Assembly: GCA_950106755.1 (NCBI GenBank)
Contig: OX467091.1
Location: 17,997,538 to 18,061,537 of the forward strand
Length of the DNA: 64,000 bases
Reading direction: 5' to 3'
Source of the DNA: Climacium dendroides
Taxonomy: Eukaryota; Streptophyta; Bryopsida; Hypnales; Climaciaceae
The position numbers were made by a program, and so were the translations under genes. Below, in pieces: positions 12,236 through 22,896 of this stretch. Below the pieces are notes generated by a model. That model was not told the origin of the DNA. It did no database searches and worked only from the letters and a program-made list of their open reading frames with translations. Every line of letters starts with the position of its first letter. Position 1 is the first letter of the stretch.

Positions 12236-13900
12236 TTACAACCCTTCCTGTTCCGTTTCATACACTCGGGATCCAATGGTCGGACTCTCGTCAGGCCTCT
12301 CCAACTGTTCAAACACCTCACTGAGATTCCGGTTCCGTTCCCCATCCGTAGGTGGAGCCGGGTGATCTTCCTCAGTTTCCGGAGAATCTAAATTGATCGG
12401 CTGCGGTCCGGTCGAGGGCGTCTTCTTCTGTGCCCTACTTGATTGGGGTGTTTTGTCCTTTCCCGGTTTGTGAGCTACATCTTCCGGAAATAAGTTCGGA
12501 GGAGAAATTTCAGAGAGCCGGATCGGAACCTCTGTCAACTTCTGGCTGCTCTCCACAATCCGGTCCGCTGACTCCCGTGCCTTGGATAGGAGCTTCTCCA
12601 TTTGCTCCTCAAAATCGGTGAGGATGTGCACCACCCTGGTTCCGGATATCTTCTTGTCCTTGTGCACCTCCTCTTCGAATAGGCGCGCCTTGGTGACCGC
12701 GGCTCCGGGTCCTCCGAGCACGTCCTTCACCTCTGCAGCCAACCTATTCATTTCCTCCGCCATCTCCTTTGTCGCAGTGGCATTCTCGAGCAAGGCGAAA
12801 AGTTCGGCCTTGAGGGTGTCCACCTCATCGTGCTGTCGCTTGCTTTCCTCCTTCATCTTCTGGAGCTCATCCGGATTGATGATATTCTCAGCTACCCGCT
12901 GCGGCAACTGACTGTCCGGTTCCGCTCCAATTAATTGCGTGATCTCCCCAAGCGTCCGCTTCTTCACTTCCCAATCCGCCCGGATTCCACAGAGTATCCC
13001 AACCAACTCGTCGAACGGATCTCCGGTTCCTGATCCGGATGCCACATCCGGTCCGGTTGGAGTCTCCCCTCTACCCGGATGGGGTTGAACCGGAGACGTC
13101 TTCCGATTCCGGATCGGCGTGGTCTTCTGCCTTTTGGAGGGGACATATGGTTCTTCTTCTTCCTCCTCCTCGGTTTCGTTTTCGGAATCCGCTTCTTGGT
13201 CGGACTCGGATTCACCGTACTTCATGGTCCGCTCCTGGGCCTTCCACACCTTCAGCTCCACTTCCGTCAGTAGTTCCTGTTGTTGGTAGAGGTGGTACAC
13301 ATAAGGGCACAGTGGGGTAGCCCTACTTCTCCCCACTCTTGTAGTAAGCTGGGACACCAGATCAAAGAAGATCCGGCCCCAGTCTACTTTCCGGGTTCCG
13401 CTCAGTGCTCCGAAGATCGTATTAGCCAGGGTGATGGTCACCCTAGTAGGCTTTTCCGGATGCAAAACCGGAATCAGGAACTGGAACAGGCGTCACTCCT
13501 GGTCATCGAGGCAGTCCTCTATCGCGTAGCCATCCTTCGGATTTACAACACTTCCGAACTTGCCCTGGACAAAATCGTCTTTCCGGTTGGCAAGCCCGAG
13601 TCCTCCCGGCCGGAATCCGTATACGTCTCGCCACAAAGCCTTGGTCCATTGGACCGGATTTCCTCTCAGGGTGTTATCGAATTGATTTGATATGCCACTC
13701 AGGAGTTCTTTAACCATCCTCTCGTCTTTGAAACCCCAAGGTTTCAAGGCTAATCCCTGACAACCCATTGACGATAAATCCTCCCTAAGCTCTCCCTGTT
13801 CTGGTTCCTTGATCGGCATGATCGGAACCACTTTTCTCAACTTTACTTCACTCGGAGGCGGGGTACTAGAGCCTGGCCTCTTCCGGTTCAGCCACGGCAT
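12236..13900 (-). pseudogene. Gag-like protein of LTR-type unit (one nonsense codon)
   Basis: A continuous frame of 554 codons from ATG 13900, broken only by TGA at 13493-13495, where the related copy at 24363 has CGT (Arg). The N-terminal 180 residues contain MGCQGL, PWGFKDE and WRDVYGF, shared with the proteins at 24387, 44759 and 53830. The middle is a Glu-rich run with a basic KRQK segment. The C-terminal half is predicted to be helical/coiled-coil and ends in a Pro/Ser-rich tail. There is no zinc knuckle, protease or reverse transcriptase. I infer a capsid-like (gag) role from context and architecture, not from a recognised domain. Confidence 0.6.
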
Positions 13901-14213
13901 GAGGGTAGCTCTACCCGGTTTCGCTCTCTACGGTCCTACAAGAGAGCGCTCACTCTCTGGTATTCTGCTCCACCTGCAAACCAACCTCCTGGCGCGCTCA
14001 CACTCTCAGTCTCTCACGGTTCCGTATCCGCTCGCACTCAATGTCTCACCCACTCGTGCCTGGAGGCGATCTCTTCGTCTTACACCCCTCACTCACTACC
14101 GGGCCCTCTTGTACTTTCTCTCCTTGCCGCGGTAAACGGAAAAACGTCAGTCGCTAAGACAGGAAACGACAACACGTGAAAAACCAGAGACCTGAAAATG
14201 GGCAGGGTCAGGC

Positions 14214-14221
14214 TTTATATA
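14214..14221 (-). promoter_or_regulatory. TATA box of LTR-type unit
   Basis: TATATAAA on the minus strand, about 315 bp upstream of the gag-like ATG. The identical motif sits at the matching place in the related unit (24065-24072), supporting a real pol II promoter. Confidence 0.6.
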
Positions 14222-14854
14222 GTCTTGACACCCTGGACTGTCTTTATGACCGGTCGGATATCCGGTCCAGTTCTTGACATCCGGTTCTCTCCAATCTGGT
14301 CAAGGAAAATCCGGTTGGAAATCTAATCCGATCCGCTTCTACCTAAGACTGGATTAGTTCCGTAAGGTCTTGTTATGACTATTTTTTATTTATCTTTTTC
14401 CCTTTAGATGAATCCGGATACCTATTTCTAATTTTTGTTCCACTCAAAAAGGTAAACAAAAAAAATCAAAAATATGAGTTGTCACAAAAGCTAGCTGCAA
14501 TGTCCAATGAATGTGTTAGTGGGGTTTAAGTTGCATAATGTATTGTGTGCATACGTGCGTTTCTTGGTTCTCTTGAGGTTTGTTGGTTTTTGTTAGAATT
14601 CATGGTTTGGGAGTTGCTCGATGGAAGCATGCTTGTTTGAGATGTTGTAGGTTTGTTCAATTAGTCTTTGGTTTTTGGTCTAGGTTGTCTTTTGGTTTGC
14701 GATGTTGCTGCTTTTGATGTTTTGGTGTTGTTCAACTCCTGAATTTGTCGAAAATGTGGATAATCTTGTAGGATTTGGAAATTAATCCATCTGCATTGCA
14801 TTTCAAGGTCTTCATTTGTCAATTCCCAGGTGAGTTTTCATGCACAGGACTTTG

Positions 14855-15030
14855 TTTAGGGTTTAGGGTTCAGAAATAGGCATTCATTGTTTAGGGTCAA
14901 GATTTGTTTAGGGCCCAGTGCTTAGGGTCCAAGGTTTGTTTAGGGTCCAGTGCTTAGGGTCCAGGGTTTGTTTAGGGTCCAGTGCTTAGGGTCCAGGGTT
15001 TCATTAGGGTCCATTGCTTAGGGTCTAGGG
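14855..15030 (+). repeat. Telomere-like TTAGGGTCC tract (left, inner)
   Basis: GTTTAGGGTTTAGGG followed by repeated GTTTAGGGTCCAGTGCTTAG units. It is mirrored at about 31750-31895 in the right arm as CCCTAAAC/GGACCCTAA text. Confidence 0.7.
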
Positions 15031-15137
15031 TTTGCTTCACAACCACACAAAATCACAGGAATCAGCCTGGTATACCCGGGTATCATCCTAAATCCTTAAA
15101 CGTATCAAGAATGAATGTTACATAAACCAAACTATAG

Positions 15138-15812
15138 TTCAGGTCGCATCGACCTGAATTACAAAGCCCCTTAAAACATATCGCCTCTCAAACCGATGCT
15201 GCTGTCCGTGCTAGTTCATGGATAATTTTGAGATCAGATTAACATGCAGTTCAAGTCGGTTCGACCTGAACTGTACACCTACTAGCATTGTGTGCATGAA
15301 GATTCAACTAAATAGCAGGTAATTGCACTAACATCTAAGACAAGAAATAACAACATTGTGAATATCAAATGCAGATCAGGTCGGTCCGACCTAAACCCCA
15401 CAGAAGACCCTATTCAATTTGATGCGTCAAGTCCATTGAGGTACCAACATAAAATTACTATTAGGAAATTAGACACCTAGTATAACTAAAAAATTGACCA
15501 CTAAAAACATTCAGAATTGTAAGGATAATGTACGTAACATGAACCGAACGACAATTCAGGTCGCATCGACCTGAATTGCATAGCCCCTTCAAACATATCC
15601 ACTCTCAAATCAATGCCATTGCCCGTGCAAGTCCATGGATAATAATGATATGAGATTAACATGCATTTCAGGTCGATCCGACCTGAAATGTACACCTACT
15701 AGCATTGTCTGCACAACTAAGTAACTAAGAAACAAACATTTGCACTTACATCCTAGAAGAGAAATAACATCATCATCAAACTCAAATGCAAATCAGGTCG
15801 GTCCGACCTGAA
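15138..15812. repeat. 417-bp tandem repeat with three dyads per unit (left)
   Basis: Dyad starts at 15138, 15250 and 15375 recur exactly 417 bp later at 15555, 15667 and 15792, together with the intervening text, giving about two units. The right arm has about four units of the same period (30104-31597). The three dyads of a unit keep distinct spacers (CAT, GTT or ATC, GTC). Confidence 0.85.
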
Positions 15813-15982
15813 CTGCAAAGGGGACCCTATGCAATCTGACGCGTTAAATACGTAGTGGTACCAACAAATAAAATAATATTAGGATATCAGACACCTATTT
15901 AAATTAATACATTGATCATCAAATACATTTCAAATAATCATCCAGCTAACAACAATCGACCTCTCAAAATGAATGCATGCAA

Positions 15983-16380
15983 TTCAGGTCGGACCGACCT
16001 GAATTGTAAGATCAGTAGTGAGATGAGTACGTACTACGACATGTACGACGATACGATAACATTAAACAATGCCATCACACTAGGAATAACATTCACATAT
16101 TTCGATTAGATCTTCAGGTCGACCCGACCTGAAGCATGTAATATAGACCGAACCAAATCCAAGTACACCAAGTGCAAGTAACTGGAAACACATAGAAGAT
16201 GAAATCTAATAACCCCATGTATTGACATTTAGGTCGACTTGATCTTAATCAGTAGATTGCATTTAGGTCGACTCGACCTGAAGCATACGATGGAAACCAA
16301 ACCGAATTAAATTAGATTAGGCACGTACAAAGTAAGTCTAGAAGCTCCAAGCACTAACATTCAGGTCGAATCGATCTGAA
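15983..16380. promoter_or_regulatory. Dyad cluster upstream of gene A
   Basis: Dyads at 15983-16003 (perfect arms, spacer GAC), 16113-16133 (perfect, ACC), about 16228 (degenerate), 16262-16282 and 16360-16380. The last ends about 55 bp before the gene A start codon, so these could control or be bound by the gene product. That role is inferred. Confidence 0.5.
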
Positions 16381-17865
16381 TATATAGAGCAACAACTCTT
16401 GGTGTTAAAATACCCGACTGAAAAATGAGTGCAGAATGGATGACCAAATCGAGAAGCTGGAGGCCTTCTACGTACACTCTGCGCACGAATCCTCTGGAGA
16501 GGAAGGGGACGACTTTGACAATGACGGAGATTACTGGGAATTCAAAAATCCCGAGAAGGTTGAGAGTTGGAGTCTCCACATGATTCCTTTCAAGAACCTC
16601 ATTTGCTTTGCTGCAAAATTTAAAGACACCGACCATTTCTTCAACATATCCTTCGATGAGAAGATAAAGGACGTCGCCCACGACAGTGGTCCATTCTTAA
16701 AAATTCGCTGTGTTACAGCTGTGACAGGACAACTTGAAAGCGAGCAGTACCACTTCACTATTTGCTTGGACTCCTCAAGATGTGCCTTCAACATATCGCA
16801 CTTCCTCTCAACGTTGGAACCAACTGAGTACAGAACGGAGATACCCGACCTGGAGAAGAAAGTTGACCACAACTATTTCAAGACAAAGGACGGGAAGTTG
16901 GCAACGGGGAAGGCCCTATACTCTCGCCTCAAAACACTCCTGAATGACTTTACCATTCTGAAGACGAAGCTTGAGCTTAAGAAGGACATGATTGTTAGAA
17001 CTGTCTCCCAGGAGTTTCCAAGTAACGTGGAGGGACATAGCTCAATGGATACACCTGGAACCGAATAGAGTCGGGGTACAAGAAAGTCCATGCAGGCCGC
17101 AACTCCAGCACGAGCTCCCAAGCAAAGTAAGTTGGCATCAACCTCAGTAGTAGCAGCAGCGCAAGACCCTAGTGCAGTTTTACGAGGAGATTTGAGTTTT
17201 GTGTCCGTGGTAACTGAGGTCCTGCTCCCTTATGACGCCAAAAGTCGCACGATTACATTGCGTCCGCGGAGGCATATAAGGCCTACTGGAAGCACTGTAC
17301 GGACGCCTACATCTTTGGCCTGGAGGATAAGAAGACGATTTCCATTGAGCAGCTCATCAAGGCCCCAAAGGACTTAAACATCCGTAGCCATGAAATGAAG
17401 CTGGCGGAAGACATGATGACATACCTCTGGGAAATGCCAGATAAGTCCACAAAACAAACATTGTGTGTCATGCCAGTGGATTGCTTCGAGAAGCCAAAGC
17501 CGGAGGACTGGCCAGCACTTGAAAGGAAGAACTTCTACATCATCAATGGGCAGCATAGTGTAACTGCCAGCAAAATGATGGTGGACCAAAACCTTGACGA
17601 AGAGATTGTCAAGAACTTTCGTCAATGGGATTGCTACGTAGTGTGGTCCACAGATGCCCAGAAACTACGGGACATATCGGCGTACTACAATAGGGTCAAC
17701 TACTTCGTGGCGCAGAAGCCCTTGTGGTCAACAAACATTCTGGGAGCGAGAAAAGTGTGGGAACTCATGGGGAGGCCACGAAATCCGAAGGAAGCGGCCC
17801 CAATAGCGACAATGTCCAACGTGAGGCGAAACGCTGAGAGTGCAGCAAATAAGAAGAAATTCACG

Positions 17866-18095
17866 GTAAGAGATTCAGGTCGAGTCGACCTGATCTGTGA
17901 ATGTCGTCTGCCACCTAGTGTTCTAGCCACAATAGGTGATGTTTTGATACTCTTCACGTGATAATGAATGAAGAGTTCGAAGTAAATAGAATGTCAAAGG
18001 TGCATTTGACGTTAAAAATGAAATGTGTAGTTTAGGTCAGTCCGAGCTGAATAGAGAGCTCCAAATTGACCGTGACATACAAAATTATGTTGCAG
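17866..18095 (+). other. Gene A intron 1 containing two dyads
   Basis: GTAAG donor and TTGCAG acceptor; the reading frame continues in phase 0 across the junction. Dyads occur at 17874-17894, only 8 nt from the donor (spacer AGT, right arm slightly degenerate), and at 18031-18051 (degenerate). Confidence 0.6.
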
Positions 18096-19448
18096 GAATT
18101 CTCATCGGCAATGTACAAGCGGTTCGCTCTGCTAGATGTACTAAAGGCCTAGAAGGCTGCAAAAGGCAAGGACGCCAAGGAGAAGCTCGAGATCCGAAAC
18201 GAGCTGAAGATAATTACAGCTCCGGACGACGTGTACAACCTGTGGAGCGAGTTCATCTCTAGTGCTGCGCATGCGGAGTTGATAGACCCCAATACTAGAC
18301 TAAAGTACAACGAGAAGGCGACTTGGAAGCCCGAGCAAGGGAATCTGACGCATGAGTTCTTCAAAGTGCTTGGAAACCTTTCCTTCAATGACTTGTCGAA
18401 GCTGGCCGAACATATTCTGCATCAGAATCCAGGGAGCAAGAACAAGGAGTACCCGAAGGTCACAATCAAGCTTCTCTCTGCTGTACAGGAGAGCTGCTAC
18501 ACTGCTAGGGAGTGAGTGGAGAGAAGGAAGCGCAAGCACAAGGTGAAGATGGAGCTTCACGCCCTGGACGCAAGCCTCGGGCTCATGTCCTCCTTGAACG
18601 AGCTGAACCACGAGAAGTGGAGGGAGTTCAAACGAAGTCGGAACTTCATGAGTGCCACCATGAACATGCTGCTAGAGCAACTAGGGAACGAATACTGGAT
18701 GGAGGCGAAGCAGTCAAGAGCAAAGGGGAAGAGCGCTGAGGAGATGTCAATGTACGCGGCTGAGTTCTTCCGGGTCTTCCTACAGCAGAGAAACAATTTT
18801 GTGCCCCCAAAATCCACTACATACTATCGTCCATATGATGTTATGTATAAGACGCACCAGGATTGGCCTAGAGGCGTGCTCACTGCAGAGAACGTCAAGG
18901 ACATCAAGCTTGGAGTGTGGGACCTGCGTTACACCCCGAATGTGGTGTCAAAGTCTAAGTGTACGCCAGCCGATCCATACTTCGCTGCAGTTGTCGAGTC
19001 CTTCCAAGAAAAGGGTCAACCCCTTCTCGAGGACATTCCGGTGTGGGTGTTCATTTGTTCCGACCTCACCGAGCAAACGCAGGCACTCCACTTCATAGAC
19101 AGCAATCCCGCGTTGAAGGAGTACTCCATGAGTTTTTCTAGCTACATTCCCTCACCAAATGAGCGTATCGGTGACTTGTCTGAACGAAGCAAGAAGGCGG
19201 TGGAACCAATTTACCTGACCATCCTGCAAAGCCCAAGCAATGCTAGGACGGTGAAAATGAAGTCTTCCTATGATGCTCCCAATACTGAAACATTCACGAG
19301 GCCCGGGGCTTACAACGAGCTAGAGTTCAGGATTAATAATACTGAGCTACGAATGGAGTTCTTCCTCAATCTTGTGAAGAAATTCTGCGCTCCTGGAGCA
19401 AGTGTAATGTCATTCTTCACTAGGTCGAAGTTCACATGTGCTACGATG

Positions 19449-19782
19449 GTAAGCCTGAATACAATGAATTCCACAATGTAATGTTTTGGTTATGGTTAAG
19501 GTCGATTCGACCTGAATAGAATGAACATGTATTTCTTCTTGTAATTATAAGGTGATAGAAACCAGGTCGGGTTGACTTGACTCGTATCATTCACTGGAGT
19601 GTGTTGCTCCATAGGTTGGCTCGACCTGGCCGGTGGCATTGAGTGCCCAAGAGTGAACTTCAGGTCGGGTCGACCTGACCCAACCTACTACTGACGTTAC
19701 ATGAAATACCATTGTATCCTTGTTAGGGAATTTTCATACTATCGTTATCTGATAGTATGTGACGCTGTGTGTGACTTTGCAG
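19449..19782 (+). other. Gene A intron 2 containing four dyads
   Basis: GTAAG donor, TTTGCAG acceptor, phase 0. Dyads at 19496-19516, about 19561-19580 (degenerate), about 19611-19630 (degenerate) and 19659-19679. The clustering in an intron and absence from the exons suggest insertion or selection outside coding sequence. Confidence 0.55.
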
Positions 19783-20733
19783 ATGAGTGGGGTTAATGTG
19801 TTTGCTGTGGGGGACTCGGAGGAGTTTGACCAGTGGACTAAAATTGCAACCACTACGAAGAAACTAGATAAGAACGATTTTCTTCCAGAGAGATACTTTG
19901 TCGATGAGGGCAAATTCCCGCGCCAACCATCGGGGTCAAGCACGCCGTTGTCATCGAAGCGCAAGGAGAAGGCAATTGGAGAAGCAAGCACGCCGTCTAG
20001 TCGGAGGTCATTTGCAATCATATTGTGTGAGTCCTCCGACAGCGATGGGGCAACCGGTGATGACGACTATGACGTTCCCATGGATCGGAGCATCCCTCCA
20101 GTGATCCGCTCTCAAAGCATCCGGGGGTCATCAGCGTCATCGGGTCAACCACCTGACACCTCTGCCATGCCGTCTCCAGCCTCCAGGGAGAAGCGGAAGA
20201 GGGGAAGATCGCAAGCCGCCGCCGACTATGATGCAAAAATTGCAGAGCTGAAGAGGAGGCGGGAATTGGATCAGATGATGTTTGACAGGCAGGCTAGGGA
20301 GATGGCGGAGTTGCGACAGTTTATGGTGGCAATGTCACAGAAGAACGACTCCAAACTCGAGGCCATTATCAACAATCTTGGTGGGGCCATGCCTCTAGCA
20401 TCCGTAGAGTTGTCTCAGGTTGACCAAGTGCTTTTGCTACAGGGAACGCCAGCAAGACCAACGATGAGTGGATCCTCAAGCTTACCCTCCACTCCACGAT
20501 TGACTAGGGTGCCTTCTATCTCTCTCACTCCTCTTGCAGGTTCCGCAGATCCTCCAGCTCCTCCTACTGAGGAGTGCCCCTCGACCCCTACACCTCCACC
20601 TGATGACGAGGACATGGCTCGAGTTCCACTTGATGGTGGCAGGTCCTCAGAGACCTTGGAGTCTAGCCCGAAGATGCCCGCGGATCCTGCCATCGCCATT
20701 GATGATGATCGGAGTCATGCATTGGATGGCTAG

Positions 20734-21008
20734 GATGCACCACCAGGTTGACCACACAATCACTCGATGTCATTTGTATAGAATTAGCTCGACTCGAGCT
20801 GATTTGTGTCATAGATTGTACTTAGATAGAGACCCTTAGTGTGGGAGACAAAACTTTTTGATAGAAAACAATTTTTTGGCTAATCCATATCTTCATGTAA
20901 GATGATGACTTTTTTGTACTCAATTTCATTAATCAATTATATGGATTTTTCAGTAAAAATTTTAAGTCTTGTTTGTCTGGCCCTTTCTGAATTGCAGAAC
21001 CTCCTCTG
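20734..21008. promoter_or_regulatory. Gap between genes A and B with one dyad
   Basis: AT-rich spacer of about 275 bp with a degenerate dyad at 20783-20803 (TTAGCTCG / CGAGCTGA). An acceptor-like TTGCAG at about 20993-20998 precedes the first coding stretch of gene B, so an upstream non-coding exon may exist. Confidence 0.35.
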
Positions 21009-22187
21009 ATGGCTATCTCAAGTGGACCAAATGATCTTCCAAAATCTATTGCTCCTGTACAGCATGTACAATGTCCAACATTTGGTTGTGGCAGTGTGGA
21101 AGCTACAAGTAGAGGTGCATCTAAATCTGAGTCCATGCACTTAGATGATGACGTCTCTATTCCCGACGCTCAGCTTCTGGAGATTGAAATTCTAGACCCT
21201 GTTGGACCGACGTTGTCTTTGCGGGAAAAGGTAACCTCGTGCCCATGCGTCCTTGATCTCTACGCTAATAGGTACCTCTGTGTTCATATAATGTCTGCGA
21301 CAATTGGATTTTGCCCTTTTCCTTGAGTTTCGAAATGTGTCAGTGCAGCTTAGTAACTGGCTGCACATTTGTCCGTTTGATAGCAGGGATCGGTTCCCCC
21401 ATTTGAACGTGGAGATATGTCGAAGGATGTTGAGATTCCATTGACGTCCAAGGTGACCGTTGCCGAGAAGTGGCTGAATGTTGTCCTGGACTTGAATGGA
21501 GTCTTGTGTATCTGTGAAGACGCCAAGTACAAGGGGTGGGCTATGCAGGTCGGGAATGCAGACCAACCGCACTCCGCCACGATTCCTGCGATTGTGGGAC
21601 CTAAGGCGGTCTTTGTCCGCCCAAATTGCGCTCATTTCCTTCGTGAGCTAGGATTGATAGCACACGTTTCTATTTGGAGCTCGATGAAGAAGTTTACCAT
21701 TCAAAAAATCGTCGATTATCTTTTTGTCGGTTTGGATAAGCCTCGCATTATACTTAGGCAGGAGTCTTGCACGACGCTCAAGTGTGAGGAATAAGGCCGG
21801 ATAGTCACATTCAGGGAGCCAGGCACCACCAAGGACCTGTTCGTGAAGGACGCGAACACCTTGTTTAGTAATTTCAATGGGCAATTTCTTCGAGAGAATA
21901 CTGTCATAGTTGACGACAGTCCTATGAAGCACTTCATGAACAAGTCAGAGAGCGTCATTCTCCCCATCAGTTGGTCTCCCAAGGGTAACGACCCCAAGGA
22001 CTCATATTTGGACATGGTCCTTTTGCCCTGGCTCAAGCAACTTTACGTAGCTCGAGATGAAGGGTTGAAATCATTTCGCAAGAGTAGTGCGGGGAAAATT
22101 GGGCGGAAGATGTTGTATGACGAGAGAAATCGTGGCATGTACAATAGTCTTATAGATGCAATCAGAGTGTCTTCAGCGTACGGATAG
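21009..22187 (+). pseudogene. Gene B: FCP1/HAD-phosphatase-like protein (one nonsense codon)
   Basis: Two exons, 21009-21230 and 21387-22187, joined by a GT-AG phase-0 intron (AAG/GTAACC, AGCAG/GGATCG), give about 340 codons. The protein has DLNGVL at 21489-21506, the HAD motif I position (classical DxDGT; the plant FCP1-like branch with DLNG is known). RPNCAHFLREL and IWSSM (motif II region) follow, then VDDSP at 21909-21923 (motif III). This spacing matches FCP1/NIF-type phosphatases, which act on phosphoserine proteins such as the pol II tail. Motif I lacks the second Asp, so phosphatase activity is doubtful. A TAA at 21792-21794 interrupts an otherwise continuous frame and fits CAA to TAA. 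The gene follows gene A on the same strand and may belong to the same element. Confidence 0.7.
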
Positions 22188-22596
22188 CGCACTGTATTTC
22201 ATTGCTGTTCATCAACCACGTCGATGTAGTGACTGTGTCATAGTCTAATTGGTGTTACGAGAGGGTAGTTTATTTATTGCTTTAGTTCAGGTCGAATTGT
22301 GCTGAATGGCATGTGGATTGTTCTTTGAGTTCCTAGTGAACTTCAGCTTGCCTCGACCTTAATGGCTCATACATTCGCATGTATGATTAGAGATATACGT
22401 AATTTCTGTAATATAATTTTTTTATGAACACCTTTCTGTATTTTCTTCTTCCTATAGTTTAGGTCAGGTCGACCTCATTCAATGGCCAGGACTTCCTAGA
22501 CTGCATATTTGCTATTGGAGTTTACTTGTAAATGTAATTACAGTTACAGTTTTTGTTTGAATTGTTCTAATCTCTTTCTTTTCTTAGAATTTGGAA
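22188..22596. promoter_or_regulatory. Spacer with three dyads after gene B
   Basis: AT-rich non-coding DNA with dyads at 22286-22306, 22342-22362 and 22458-22478, all degenerate on one side. It ends in a pyrimidine-rich TTTTCTTAG at 22588, a good acceptor for the following frame. Confidence 0.4.
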
Positions 22597-22896
22597 ATGT
22601 CGTCCTCTCCTGTTCGGCACACCAGTCTTCCATGCACTGCATCAGCTGACTCATTCTCCGACTACGGGCAGAATCTAATTCTGAGTACAGGAAACTTCAT
22701 GTGTTCGGCTACCACTGCAAATTCGACAATGGACTTCTCCCTAATGCCCGTTGATGATGGGGTGGTGGATAGTCCCCCGGGTTCAGCTCTACATTGTCCA
22801 AAATCATGTTCTCCATCGCCCATGAAGTCTAGCGATGTTTTTGCTACACCGATGTCTAGGGTTGCTATTGTGCGAGCTTGGAGCAGGAGCCTGTGA
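22597..22896 (+). CDS. Possible terminal exon, Ser/Pro-rich, unrecognised
   Basis: A 99-codon frame opening just after an acceptor-like site (22588) and ending in TGA. The composition is Ser/Thr/Pro-rich with SPSPMKS-type text and no recognised domain. It could be the last exon of a transcript running through gene B or a separate small gene. GC content and codon use look like genes A and B rather than the AT-rich flanks, but support is weak. Confidence 0.3.
   Translation: MSSSPVRHTSLPCTASADSFSDYGQNLILSTGNFMCSATTANSTMDFSLMPVDDGVVDSPPGSALHCPKSCSPSPMKSSDVFATPMSRVAIVRAWSRSL

Larger units (their letters stand above)
11099..14486 (-). mobile_element. 3.4-kb LTR-type unit with gag-like gene, no pol
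   Basis: On the minus strand the unit begins TGTGACAACTCAT (at 14486) and ends ...GTGCTGCGACA (at 11099). It is flanked by 5-bp direct repeats AAAGC, and the empty site is present in the right arm. These are hallmarks of LTR retrotransposon integration. No second copy of its ends occurs inside, so it behaves as a single LTR-like unit (solo LTR) that nevertheless carries its own TATA box and a long gag-like frame. A closely related copy is at 23781-29309. Confidence 0.8.
1425..16750 (+). repeat. Left arm of giant inverted duplication
   Basis: This segment reads, in reverse complement, as the right arm 29310-43867. The outer edge is where AACACAATATTC begins (mirrored by the end of the right arm, ...AATATTGTGTT). 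The inner edge is ...CGAGCAGTAC inside gene A. Matched pairs include the transposase-like gene (5175 to 2284 versus 40065 to 42956), the 57-bp and 417-bp arrays, the telomere-like tracts and the start of gene A. This arm also carries a 3.4-kb LTR-type insertion (11099-14486) that is absent from the other arm. Point differences and repeat-number differences show that the two arms have diverged and are not one sequence assembled twice. Confidence 0.93.
16436..20733 (+). pseudogene. Gene A: ParB/DGQHR-like plus DNA-methyltransferase-like protein, broken
   Basis: Three exons fit: 16436-17865, 18096-19448 and 19783-20733, with GT-AG phase-0 introns (CACG/GTAAG, TTGCAG/GAATTC; ATG/GTAAG, TTTGCAG/ATGAG). 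The first 210 residues are unrecognised. Exon 1 then has INGQH (17542-17556) and YYNRVN (17683-17700), resembling the ParB/DndB 'DGQHR' fold. Exon 2 has WDLRYTPN (18918-18941), where beta-class N4/N6 methyltransferases carry DPPY, and CAPGASVMSFF (19386-19418), where they carry the SAM-binding GD.VLDPF loop. This order (motif IV before I) is typical of that class and of phage ParB-methylase fusions. The third exon is Ser/Pro-rich with a Lys/Arg-rich coiled coil. Breaks: TAG 17066, frameshift near 17250, TAG 18150, TGA 18513. The degenerate catalytic motif makes enzyme activity doubtful; the family call is moderate. Confidence 0.55.

Noticed and set aside
12430..13690. Plus-strand frames opposite the gag-like gene (e.g. 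12582-12911, 13280-13690)
   Set aside because: Antisense shadows of the minus-strand coding sequence. The same shadows appear opposite its relatives at 24963-25946 and 52003-53867.
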